Of a DNA stretch of 64,000 nucleotides, positions 34,709 to 46,502 are shown one piece after another. The position numbers and the translations under genes are program-made. The notes below the pieces were generated by a model, which did no database searches, was not told where the DNA came from, and was given only the letters and a program-made list of their open reading frames with translations. The stretch's first letter is position 1. The number at the start of each line of letters is the position of its first letter. The stretch covers positions 660,344,591 through 660,408,590 of the forward strand of contig OY856409.1 in NCBI GenBank assembly GCA_963693085.1, in the 5' to 3' direction. This DNA is from Alisma plantago-aquatica (taxonomy: Eukaryota > Streptophyta > Magnoliopsida > Alismatales > Alismataceae).

Positions 34709-37287
34709 CTTCCTAGGTATAGGAATCTCTAGACCTTGCTTGCATGTCACAAACAATGGTTTTCTCTTCACAAACAATGTTTTTCTTCCAGGGTTTTGAG
34801 CTGATTTCTGTCCTAGAGAAGCTACTCTTTGGTTTTGTGCTTGGTGCTGTTTTGGTTGACTTTCTTGTGCCAACTGATGGTTTTGACTTAGTTCTATTTT
34901 GGATGTTCATATGCTCAAGAAATGATGGTTTTGGTACCCCTTCAAGTGGTAACCTTGATGGTTTTACTTGGTATTTGAGGCTTGTTTCTCCACTTGTTGA
35001 CAACACTCGATGGTCTCACTGGGTGCCACACTCGATTGGTTCAATGGTTCATCAAACAATGGCTTCACCGGATAGATGGTTCATCAACCAAAGACTTCAC
35101 TGGGTCGATGATTCATCAACCAATGGTTTCCCTATTCTCAAAGTCGATTGTTTTCATAGTGCCACACCCGATGGTGGAATTGGATGCCACAACCGATGAT
35201 GACATTGGATGCCACTACTGATGGTGGATCCCATGTTTGCAATTGATGGTTTGACTAGGTCATATGTAGTGATTCTTTAAGGTCATAACTCGATGTTTTA
35301 CTCAACATATAATCCAAGTTTTTACTTGTATTTCATCTGATGGTTTTGCTTATCCAACATCCAATGGTCTTGGTTGAAGCCCATGGTTTGATGATCTGGT
35401 TTTAATGATGTAGAATAGATGGTTCTATGCCCATAGTTTTGTAGTCTTACCTTTTCCCTCATATGAATGTAAACTAATATTCACCATAATGAGTTGATGT
35501 GTAACACTAGTTCAGCTTATCTTGTTACTCCTAACCCTAATACATATAGGTGATGTTGGTTAGTTGGACTTATCTTCCTTGTGTGACTAGCATGATAATG
35601 GAATACTTTCATGATGTTGTTGTAACCCTAATATGTTTCCATATGAAGATCATAAGCTTCTTAATGCATTGTTTTTCTAAATCTGTGTATCAAAATATGG
35701 TGATGGTTTGTTTAGCCTTGTTACAAGGTATGAAAAGATAATGATGTTCTTGTAGGAAATGATGTGTTAGTGACCTTTGGGCATGGTTAAGACCTAATGG
35801 AGGTGTGATCCCCTTCATTATGTGATAAGGTTTGTATCTTGTGGTGGTATGATGACATTTATAGTCTCATGAATGGAAATGAAATAGTACCATGTGGTAC
35901 TATGATCAGGAATATGTTTCATGCATTTGATATCTTCTAAAGTTGTTATATGTCAATGCTTGCTAGAAATGAATTAGGGTTTGTATGTCTACTTGTTTGA
36001 TGCAACCTTAATTCACCCAATTGACATTAACTAATCAAGTGAAACCCTAATCATGTAGTGTCCTATTTTGTAGTGTCATTCAGTGTCAGGACTTGTTGGA
36101 TGGGGAAACAATTATTCCTAAGGTATGCTCAGAGTTGCATACATAATTGTTGAGTAAGCACAGGTGTAGGGACTGTGCATCCTTGACATCCTGATCTCAA
36201 GGTTATAAAGGATGGCTGTAGTCATGCCTTAGTTTAAGAACATTTGATACTTGTGCATATCTGATGTGATTGAGGACAACTACAGTTGTACCTCAGATGC
36301 TTGGGTTATTTATACCCTAGTTTCTAGTGTTGTGGCATGTACCAAGGACAGACTAGGTTTTTAACATCTTGACTATATGTAGTTGTAGGTAGTTTGACTG
36401 ATTTGTCACTGTAGTTGACTCGTACTGACCGAAGGGGTGAGATCTTAGGATTCTGGCTCTCCTAGATCTTATACGGAACTGATTGTGACCAAGAGGTAGT
36501 CAGTTGGACTTTGAGTGGTACGACTCAAACTCCCCAGGGCTTAATAAAAGATGTAATCAAGCCGTGTAATATATCTGCTAGTGTTAAATGTGCTTCACAT
36601 TGGATGTTAACCTTTCCTTATTTCTTATATTTCTAGATGTTATATAATGTAGAAAGTGTAGTCAACTGTTAGTAAATAACAGTTTATATGTTCCTATACA
36701 TACCTTGTTAATCATGCATGTTGCTATGCTTATCTGTTTACCTAGATTAACCTATTTAAACTTCTTAAATTTGCTTAGCTTGTTTAATAATATAAGCTAT
36801 TGTAATCAAACTGTTGTTGAGAGTTATATCTCTCATTGGGACATGGGTTTCACCTCGTGGGTCTCCACATCTTTTAGGTGGTATTTAGCAACGTGGTTAG
36901 GTTTGTGGTGGTGAAGAAGAGCAGCTTGGAGATCAGTAGGAGAAGAAGATTGGTTAGTAGTTAGTTTTGTCCTAGAGTCATCCTTGTACTCTCAGGTCCG
37001 GGCAGGGGATGTTTTGTAGATGATATGTATATAGTATTCAATGTTTGTTTATGACATGCATATATGGAACACATATGTTGTATACAGGTTGTGGCCTCCG
37101 CCACTAGACATACATGTAAATACCCGATATAGTATGTGCTTATATGTAGGTTGTTGGACTTATATGTAAATGTTTCTAAACTTGTTAGTGATGTTTAAGT
37201 CGGTTTTAATTTATCCTCTTTTCTGGCTATGTAGTTAATTAGTGATTTATCACATGTTTTGTGTTGAGTAATCTCATTTAGTGTGGC
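34709..37287 (+). repeat. Gypsy LTR D, main part (right of element B)
   Basis: Follows the target duplication of B and shares the conserved end blocks of the other long gypsy LTRs: acceptor-like ACATATAG|GTGATG (about 35550), CTGACCGAAG block (36423-36545), ESYISHWDMG-encoding stretch (about 36820-36850) and TACTCTCAGGTCC (about 36990). A GATGGTT/GGTTCATC-type motif array fills about 34750-35420. It ends near 37287, where copia gag-like sequence begins on the minus strand; this boundary is approximate. No internal region of element D is present, so it is an LTR remnant or solo LTR. Confidence 0.65.
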
Positions 37288-37610
37288 GGTGTGTCATAAT
37301 TTACAATGGTGGTGGGCCTGGAGTACATCTCGACTACCCTCTCTTCCTTTCCCATCTTGAAGTTTTCAAGAAGCCCTTTGAGCATGTATACTTTGCTTTT
37401 CTGCACTTGATTTGTCCCTTCATAAGTGATGCATAACTTTATCCATACCTCATGGGCTATCTCACAAGAGGAAATCTGATTGAACTCAGTTGGGGACATG
37501 GAGGCATAGAGAATGTTGATGGCTCTTGCATTCAAGGTTGCTTTCTTCAAAGTAGCCTCGCCCCGTTCTTCTATATTTGTCTCTGTTAGCTTGTATGGAA
37601 GATCAACCAT
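37288..37610 (-). pseudogene. Copia gag fragment (element G)
   Basis: Minus-strand UBN2-type gag piece: LKKATLNARAINILYASM, then ISSCEIAHEVWIKLCITYEG and KVYMLKGLLENFKMG. These are the standard copia gag blocks in order. The C-terminal half is missing because LTR D abuts it at about 37288. The N-terminal part toward 37775 is degraded. It belongs with the PBS-like and LTR-like sequence to its right. Confidence 0.75.
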
Positions 37611-38621
37611 TCTCCATAGAACAAGACTTGATCCTTGGATGTAGTATTATAACCTTCTCTTCCAATAGAGGAAGTTACTCCGATTGAATATTGGAATGTC
37701 GATCAAGTATCTCCCACCTTGATAATCACCCATCTTCTCCTACTTGTAGAAGTATGCTTGGAGAAGACCTGCTCTGATATCACTTGTTGGATCTAAAGTG
37801 ATGGGCTCTATAGGGAGAGTGAATAGAGTTAAAAGCACTTAAACAAAATTCATTAGACCTTCAAGATATTTCTAAGTTAATATGGGAAATATGAACTTTG
37901 AGTGAAATTAAACATGCATAGCATGGGAGAGAGAGATTGAATGAAATCAAGAACAAGCTATGTCGAGTGGTTCCAATCTCTAAACTAGGAGAAAGTCAGT
38001 CCACTACGTAGGGAGGTCAAGCTGTAGGATTTTGCAACCATTGCATACTTATATTCCATTATAAGACATATAATAAGACCTTCCTTTTCTGGGACAAGGA
38101 TACCCAATCTTCCCTTTGAGGAGAAGTTCACCAAGTCTTCTGCCTTCACCAAGGACTTACCCACTCTTGCAACAAGTCTTCTGCCTTGAGGAATTACCCA
38201 CTCTTGACTTGGATCTTCCTCCTTTGACTTCACCTTTTCCATGGAGAAGCTTTCACCAAGGGACTCCTTCCCTTCTTCTTCTTCACCTCTCTTATCCAAG
38301 AGAGAGAACCTTCATCTTAATGGTAGAAAGAGAGTTTGGGAGGTCGAGGAAGTGAAAGCCTCACAAGATATACATGTAGGACTAGATCGCTTACAAATCT
38401 CCTACACTCTAGTGGATGTAGAAAGTGATTAAGCTTAGAGATTGGAAGGAGGCTCTTGAAGACATTCAACTTTAAAATAGGGACCTTCATAATGCTTGGC
38501 TAACCCTGGGATGAAGCCCAAGGGGTCATATCTATAGTTGGGGATGTTTCCTAGCTAGTAGAAGCACTTAAGGAAGAATTCTAGTTGTTTGGGGTGTTGC
38601 AACGGATCTATTTTTTATGTT
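37611..38621 (-). mobile_element. Copia remnant G: leader, decayed PBS and partial LTR
   Basis: Minus strand carries a decayed primer binding site, GATATCAGAGC (37771-37782), then an LTR that in plus view begins TGTTGGATC at 37788. The far end of the LTR is not clear; the TGTAACACTCC start of gypsy LTR E at 38622 appears to interrupt it. Short open frames at 37985-38432 show no family match and are not annotated as genes. Confidence 0.5.
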
Positions 38622-40540
38622 TGTAACACTCCAATAGCTAGAAACACTTTTTCTCCACACTCCATACAGTGCAGTCAGTCGAGTTTCAATAAAGGTAACT
38701 CGGCCCATTGCACTATGCCACAAAGTAAATTTGAAGCATCGGTATATTTTCTCCTGGATGAAACTCGGCTGATGGATTTAATTTGTTTTGGATGTGTAGG
38801 GTGTCAGTCAAGTTTGATCTGGGACAAACTCGGTCGAACCTGGACATTGCCAAGACCCATCCTACGCGTTGGTCGAGTTTCTAAGAGGAAAATTGTCCGA
38901 ACAGATTGCTTGTGATGCATTTTGGAAAATGTCATTAAAGTGATTAAACATTTGTTTTAAATGCTCCTGATTTTTTTGTAAGCTTAATTACAAGTCATAC
39001 AATCAGTACAAGTGATTTACAATATGATTCTAATAGTTATACACCCTTTTCCACAAAAGTGCACTTCAATTGATGTTGACTTATTTTTCTCCAAGTTAGA
39101 ATGTGCAAGTTATGGAATTTTGGAGTGTGTCTATACCTAATTTGAAACCACTCAAGTAGAATCATTAAACACAAATAAGTGGAATGATTTAGTCATCATA
39201 AAAATAAGGCTTTAGTCAATTGAAACAAGGGTTTTCAATTTAGACCTTGAGTCACCAATGGTTTAGTTCTCTTTATGGTCAAGGATGGTTAAGGTATACC
39301 ATGATTGAGTAACTTGGAGCTATTTTATACATTTTTTTTCTTCTTAATTTGCAATAAATAATTTATTTCATATACAAATTCTAGGTTTCTTGTATGTAAT
39401 TTGATTGATTTAGTTAGAAGATATGTAATTGGCTTAATTAATCAAGTGTAATCCTAATCATGTAGTATCCTGAGACAATAGAACCACTTAGATTCAGAAC
39501 TTGCTAGATAGTAAAATGAGTAATGTTTATAGCATTTTTTAGAAGGATCTCGGAGTCATATACTATTGAGTATATGTGGGTGCAGAGAGGGTTTATCACT
39601 ATCATCCATAAGTTCAAGGTCATAGAGATCGGTGGAAACCATGTCCTAAATTAAATGTGATCGAGAGAAGATGCAGTCGTAACTAGGATTTGGTTGTTTA
39701 TACCCTAATTTTTAGTGTTTTGGCATGTGTATCTAGGATGATCCATGTTTTTAAGTAGGATGTCCATTGTGTTTCTACTATAGTTTATCACTACTATATT
39801 TACCAAGAGGAAGAAATCTTTATGGCTCTAGTCATCTTAAGATTTTATACGAGTCTAAATTTGAATTCATAGTGCCAGCTAGTTGTTTGAGTGGTGCTTC
39901 TCAAACTATGCAGGGATTAATTAAATATGTATTTTGGCCATGTAGTATATTTGTTTGGCTTATTTTGTTGATCAAATTGTATGATAATTACTACTTTTGT
40001 CATTCCTACTAGATCATATGTGATTCATAGATGTACATGTTAAGCTATATGTATCTATACCTTTATCTATACATGTTCAATGTTTAGGTTGTAGTTGATT
40101 CTCCTAACTATTATATTATTTTTTATATAGTTTTAATTACATAGCTTATCTATAAGCAATAAATATTATTAGCTTTTATATCATATTGTTGGGACTTGGG
40201 GTCTCACCCCATGGTTTTCCACATCTTATGGGTAACCAATAGTGCGGTCAAACTTTTTGTAGAGAGGAACCTCAGTTTAGAGATAAGTAGGGCTGATAGG
40301 TTGGTGCGATCTTGGTTAGAGTCCCATTTGTCCCTATACTCTCAGCCTGGGAAAAGTTGTAAATGATGTATATTGACTCGAGTTTGTTATTGTATGCCAT
40401 GCACATTGTATTTGTTGTAATTATCTAGACTAAACCATTTGAATACATGTTGTGGTTGGAGCCACCAAACACATGTAAAGATACTTTTTATAAACATATG
40501 TGAAGTTTGGGCCTTTGTGTAAGTATTCATAGGGATCGTT
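38622..40540 (+). repeat. 5' LTR of gypsy remnant E, left part
   Basis: Begins TGTAACACTCC, a typical chromovirus LTR start. Carries AACTCGG/CGAGTTT motifs at 38670-38885, a decayed version of the block GTATCCTGAG...AGAACTTG (about 39466-39510) seen in the other LTRs, and TACTCTCAGCC (about 40338). It is interrupted at 40541 by the CACTA element and resumes at 48415. Confidence 0.6.
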
Positions 40541-40562
40541 CACTACTACAGAACCTACCTTT

Positions 40563-41030
40563 AGTGTCGGTTATTTATGGCCTTTAGTGTCGGTTTCCGA
40601 GCGACGCCTATGTGGGCGACACTAAAAGGTCACCCATTACGCGTCGGTTCCAGAACCGACACCCAAACTCTTCGTGCGCGACCGAAAACGTGCCATCAGG
40701 GGACTATAGGCGTCGGTTATTAGATAAGAAACCGACGCCCAAACCCTTCGCGCCACAGAAAGGGCGCCATCTTGGGCGCTATCAGTGTCAGTTATAAGCC
40801 AACAACCGACGAAATATGTCTTCGCGCCAAAAGAATATGTGTCGGTTACATTTAAATAACCGACACTGTAAAGTTATGTGTCGGTTGTTTACAATTACCG
40901 ACGCATGTTATTGGCGCCAGCTTGGGCACTATCAGTGTCGGTTTGTATTAAGAAACCGACACCATATATGTTCGCGCCACAGGAAATAGGCGTCGGTTAT
41001 ATCTAAATAACCGTCGCCTATTGTTTTTTT
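40563..41030. repeat. Left subterminal repeats of the CACTA element
   Basis: At least a dozen copies of GTGTCGGTT or GCGTCGGTT and their complements AACCGACAC/AACCGACGC, mostly paired as GTCGGTT-n-AACCGAC so that each pair could form a hairpin. In En/Spm such subterminal motifs are bound by the TNPA protein. Confidence 0.92.
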
Positions 41031-41072
41031 TTTACAGACCTGCAGACCTGTTGTGGCTGGTCGCAGGATGAG

Positions 41073-41106
41073 AAACCTACAGTTCAGTTAACTGAACTGC
41101 AGGTTT
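41073..41106. repeat. 34-bp near-perfect palindrome
   Basis: Two 17-base arms around TT|AA (AAACCTaCAGTTCAGTT and its complement) with one mismatched pair. Confidence 0.9.
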
Positions 41107-41627
41107 TACGACATCCATTGATATCAGCCAACAACAGGCCACAAACTTGCAAATTTAACAACAAAAATATTCACACATGCATTTAGCAATACAACCTGTA
41201 GTTCCATTTTATTTTCACACATTTTGAAACATTCATGTAGCTAGCAATCTGTAGTTCCATTCATTCACATTCACACATGTAGAAACATTCATATAGTAAC
41301 CAACACTTTCATTCATTTTCACTCAGACACATGTAGAAACATCTAGACATGTAGAAACATTCACACATATTATAATTCAGAAATTCATTTACAAAATCCC
41401 CACTATTTGTATGGTTGTTGCCCATTCTTCTCTTACTTCATTTAATTCTCCCATCGTATAGGGAGCATGTACATCTGGTAAGTCCGTTCCTGTAGTGGGG
41501 TTAGCTTTAAACACCTGTAAAGAGAATGATGTATATATATAATTAATGAGCTATAAATAAGATTGATATATTTCATATTATCTAATGAGACTATATAATA
41601 CCTGAGCAATACAATCGATGTCCATAC

Positions 41628-42045
41628 AACATGACAGACTAACACATATATAGTACATAACAAGAGCAGCGTTGAATTTACATACAACACTAGCTTAGTA
41701 CATATATAGTGGGACTTATAAGGTGACGATCCCACCTGGTAAAACAGGTTACCGACAACTACATGTTACGACTGGGAGGTCGTGATTCAGCAACAGTATG
41801 CATTAGCAGGAGGACAAACAGGTCACCATATGTTTGTCCTCATATGGTGATCTGTTTGTCCTCCTGCTAATGCATACGTTGCTGAATCACGACCTCCCAG
41901 TCGTAACATGTAGTCGGTAACCTGTTTTAGCAGGTGGTATCGTCACCTTAGTCCACTATATATGTACTAAGTTAGTGTTGTATGTAAATTCGGAGCTGTT
42001 GTTGTTATGCACTATATATGTGTTAGTCTGTCATGTTGTTATATG
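41628..42045. repeat. Long inverted repeat in the CACTA element (about 205-bp arms)
   Basis: The arm 41628-41832 is complementary, with few mismatches and small indels, to 41841-42045, around an 8-base loop (TTTGTCCT). Outer ends are AACATGACAGACTAACAC and its complement. It lies downstream of the TNP2 stop and would fold into one long hairpin if transcribed. Confidence 0.88.
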
Positions 42046-42443
42046 AATCTGAACCACTTGTGTGTGCTGCACTTTATGTATTGTATCTGTATCCTGCTTC
42101 TCTTCATTGGGGCTTCTTCCTGCATTCCTGCATAGCTATGTCATGTCCGTCCTGCATAGCCTTCTTCCTATATTTATTTTTCAAAGAGAATACAAACAAA
42201 AATTATTAGTGTAGAGTTAGTGAAATACTGATCAATGTCTAGAATTGGAATATATCAAGAACCTACTCTCAGCATCGCGTATGTAATCTCGGGTGAGATT
42301 GGTCCTATAGTTCTTTAGCACCCTCCCACAATGTTTAGCATTTGTATTAACTAGAAGATAATGAAACATCAAATCAGAAAATGATATTGATATTAAAAAA
42401 GTAAACATTTAGCTTCAATAAAAAAATATAAACATGCATGCCT

Positions 42444-45400
42444 CTAAAATTGTGATCTTTTATCAATTAACAATCCTTCATTGTGATCTCCGCACACATA
42501 TAAGTCATCATTAGCTTCAATATTTTCTGGAGTTGGCAACCCAACTGAGAATGGACTGGATTCATCATATTTATCATAGTACTCTTCTTCATCTATAGGA
42601 TCTTCAATGAACTGTCTTTTACCATGAAGAACAACCGACCATTTATCATTTGCAGGATCATCGATATAAAATACTTGTTTCGCCTGTGATGCCAATATGT
42701 ATGGTTCAGCCTTCTCGCCAATCTTTTCAAAGTTCACTAAAGTGAAACCCAATTCATCCACTATAACTCCTTTGGTGTTATCAACCCAATTGCATTTGAA
42801 GAGCGGAATTCTAAAATCTCTGTAGTCAAATTCCCATATCTCTTCAATGACACCGTAATATGACATTTTAGCTTCATGTGGACTCTTATCCTTTGCACTT
42901 GCAAAAAACATAGTCGATGCTTGAAGGGTGACCCCACTGTTTTGGACGACACTCTTATCATCTTGGCGCTTTGTGTAATATGTGAATCCATTAATGTCAT
43001 ACCCTTCATAAGACATAACAGTCAACTTTGGTTTAAAGGCGAGGCATTTGATAGTTTCAGTAATATCATCTGGTGTTTGAGATAGTTGATGTAAGACTTT
43101 ATCTTCAAACCACTTAATAAAAGTCTTGTTATGCTCTCTAGCAAGCCACATTGTATTGGCTCGAGGATATTGTCTTTTGATGAAATTGGTATGTTCCTCG
43201 ATATAAACGTTCACTTCGTCCATGTTGTGTAAAATATACAAATGACCTTGTTCCAACTGCTCACGACTGATTACTTTCACACGTGATCCCAAAATTCCTT
43301 TGCCAAATAGCTCATCAATATTCTTGTCATTATCAGGAGTGTCATTACCACTGAGAAAGTCATTGCAGAAATCCATAACCTCTCTCGCCACATAACCTTC
43401 AATAATACTCCCTTCAGGCCGATAACGGTTTCGAACATCACCTTTAAAAATGCTCATGTATCGTTCAAAGGGATACATCCAATGCAAGAAAACCGGGCCC
43501 AAGATTTTCACTTCCCTAGTCAAGTGGACAACAAGATGTACCGTGATATCAAAGAACGAAGGAGGGAAATACATCTCAAGTTGACATAGGGTAACAACCA
43601 CTTCTCTTTACAAATTATCGAGAGTCTCAGGGTCAATAACTTTGCTGCAGAGACTGTTGAAATAGAAACAAAGTCTGGTGATTGCAAACCTTACATGCTT
43701 CGGCAATATAGATCGAATTGCCACGGGCAATATTTGTTGCATTAGAGTCTGAAAATCATGAGATTTAAGTCCTATCAACTTCAGATCTTTCATTGATATG
43801 AATCTACGGATGTTGGATGAGTAACCATTTGGCACCTTAACATTTATCAAGCATTCACAAAAAGCTTTCTTCTCTTTTCTAGACAACGTGTAACATGCGG
43901 GAGGTAAGTATGTTCTTTTACTACCCATTTCACATATTTCTGTTAATTGTGACCTTATTCCCATTTCACGTAGGTCCAGTCTGGATTTTATCCCATCTTT
44001 AGTCTTACCTGGTATATTTAACAGAGTACCAATGATGCTATCACAGACATTTTTCTCAACGTGCATTACATCGATACAATGTCTGACTGTCAAAGAACTC
44101 CAATAAGGAAGATCCCAAAATATTGACTTCTTCTTGAATGAAGAATTGTCACTCCGTGTAGTACCTTGTGATCTCTTACCAAATTCATTGACAAAGTCTT
44201 TTATTCTTTCATAAACAACCTCCCCTGGTATAGGTTTAGCTACACTGCGTTCCTCATTCAATCCATTGAATGCTTTGTGCTTCCTACGATACAGATGGAA
44301 TTTTGGAAGAAACCTTCGATGACCGAGATATACATTCTTACCACCATGTTTTAGTCTTGTTGAATCAGTGTTCTCTTCACATATAGGACACGATTTATCT
44401 CCTTTGACACTATATCCAGACAAATTCCCATATGCTGGAAAGTCATTAATAGTGCAAAACAACATAGCATGCAAACGAAATGTCTCTCTTCGTGAAGCAT
44501 CATAGGTCATCACACCTTCACCCCAGAGTTTCTTTAAGTCATCAATCAGAGGTTCAAGATAAACATCGATGTCATTTCCAGGTTGTTTAGGGCCCGATAT
44601 CAACAACGACAGCATTATGTACTTATTTTTCATACACAGCCAGGGAGGAAGATTGTATATAACAAGCATGACTGGCCAAGTTCTATGTTGGCTGATCAAT
44701 GTCCCGTACGGATTCATCCCGTATGTACAAAGCCCAAGTCTTAGATTCCTGACTTCTTCACCAAATTCAGGGTACAATACATCAATCTTCTTCCACTGTG
44801 GGGAATTAGACGAATGTCGTAGGATTCCATCATTAATTTTCTTAACATCTGCATGCCACCTCAAATTCTTCGCATCTATCGGATTGGCAAACAAGCGTTG
44901 AAACTGTGATATTATAGGTAGATACCACATCACCTTGGCAGGAGAACCAGTTTTGGACTCCCCCGAAGTCGTCAATTTATACCGTGACGCACCACATTTT
45001 GGACAATCTTTCAAATCTGCATAGTCCTTTTGAAATAATACACAATCATTAGGGCATGCGTGTATCTTCTTGGCATCCATTCCCATTGGGCACAATAATT
45101 TCTTTACCTGGTATGTTGAGATTGGCAGCTCGTTTCCTTCAGGAAGCATTTCTTTCAACAAAGACAACAATGGTGTGAAGCTTTTGTCGCTCCATCTATT
45201 GTTAGCTTTCAACTTATACAATCTCAACACAGCGTTAAGCTTCGTAAACTTAGTACAACCTGTGTATAACGGCATCTCAGCATCATGCACAATGTTTCTA
45301 AAAATGGGAGGTGGATCGGTGTGCTCTACCCCACAACTATCCAGCATCGCATCAACGATGTCTACTGGAACTGGTTCATTCACATCTACGTCATCGTAGG

Positions 45401-45692
45401 TAATTTCTTCTTCCATACAAGCACTGCTATCGACATCCACTGGTTTCGGGTTTGAAATCTCTCCATGCCAGTGCCATTCTGTATAGCCTTGTATAATCTC
45501 GTTGCACATGACATGAGTCATGATTTCGTCACCAGTGTTGACTTTCAAGTTGTTACCGCAATGTCTACATGGACAGTAGAACCTATCTCCAGGTTGTTTC
45601 CTATGTTCCTCGGCAAATTTAATGAACTGGTGAAGACCAGAAATAAACTCTGGGGTGCAGCGATTGCGAATGGACATCCATGATCTATCCAT
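42444..45692 (-). pseudogene. TNP2-type CACTA transposase, one in-frame stop
   Basis: Catalytic transposase of CACTA elements. Likely ATG at 45692 (MDRSWMSIRNRCTPEF), the usual start of the family's N-terminal transposase-associated domain with its FYCPCRHCGN cysteine motif. Next comes the Transposase_21 (TNP2) core, for example YNLPPWLCMKNKY, DFPAYGNLSGYS and DVMHVEKNVCDSIIGTLL, then the DUF4218 region. A TAA at 43608-43610 follows DPETLDNL at codon 695, where the family has glutamine (CAA). The frame then continues without shift to 42444 through the rest of DUF4218 (LEMYFPPSFFDI, LHWMYPFERYM) and DUF4216 (MSYYGVIEEIWEFDY, FKCNWVD). Without that stop the length would be 1082 residues. A longer in-frame start at 45758 is less likely. 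Confidence 0.93.
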
Positions 45693-45797
45693 TCTATGAT
45701 CAAAGAGAAAACAAGTATATATTAGGACAAGATTAGGGTCTAGGGTTAACAAATACATGTGATGTCATTATTATATATAATAAATGTGTACCACCTA

Positions 45798-45992
45798 TCC
45801 ATTCTTGAACACCTAATCTCACTAGTAAGTGTATAATGTGTATTGGGTTTTCAAGAAAATTTCGGCAGCATTTTCCCGTTGTTTTCCAAGTACATATGTA
45901 CTTAGAGAACAAACGGGGAAATGCTGCCAAAATTTTCTTGAAAACCCAATACACATTATACACTTACATCCTAAGCGAGATTAGGTGTTCAA
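45798..45992. repeat. Inverted repeat upstream of TNP2 (about 95-bp arms)
   Basis: Left arm from TTCTTGAACACCTAATCTC through GTAAGTGTATAATGTG and TTTTCAAGAAAATT to AAGTACATA; the right arm is its complement with scattered mismatches, centred near 45895 (ACATATGT). It lies in the probable 5' leader or intron of the transposase transcript. Confidence 0.85.
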
Positions 45993-46018
45993 GAACAGTC
46001 CCAAACTGGGGACTATCC

Positions 46019-46047
46019 AAGATTTACTCCTAATGAGTAAATCTTGG
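46019..46047. repeat. Small hairpin CAAGATTTACTC-n-GAGTAAATCTTG
   Basis: Perfect 12-base arms around a 5-base loop. The right arm and following GGACGGGTTTCTAGG recur at 47187-47213. Confidence 0.85.
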
Positions 46048-46502
46048 ACGGGTTTCTAGGCCAACAAATAATGTATTGTCATTCTTATACCTAAAATCCT
46101 AGTTCTTCAATTTAGGGTGATTATTGATGTCTTTAAAAGCATGATTGGCAATTTAGGGAAAAGTTCATCATTTACATTCCAAGCATGTCACATGTGTGCA
46201 TTACAGTTCATCATTAAGCAAGATATTAGCAAGTATGTCATATTAAAATAGACTAAACAATATGAGAAAATAGTAGTGCAATCATGCAAATGGGAACATT
46301 CATGGGAACACACACTTCAGTTATAAGCATTCATGTAGCAACTTTCAGTTCCATTCATGGGAACACACACTTCAATTATAACAATAACTAAACAAAGGGG
46401 TTGGTGTACCCCTAAACATGCACATAATTAAAAAAACTATTACTACAGACAAGTCTAGATAGATAGACAACTAAATACTACACCAACATGGTCCCGCATG
46501 CA

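Noticed and set aside
34744..35199. 151-codon frame in LTR D
   Set aside because: It runs through the GATGGTT motif array and adjacent LTR sequence; no domain is visible.
37985..38432. Overlapping frames on both strands in copia remnant G
   Set aside because: They lie in probable LTR sequence, overlap on opposite strands and show no family signature.
41628..42045. Copy of miR820 in the CACTA hairpin
   Set aside because: I saw no stretch resembling the miR820 sequence in the arms; only the general arrangement is similar.
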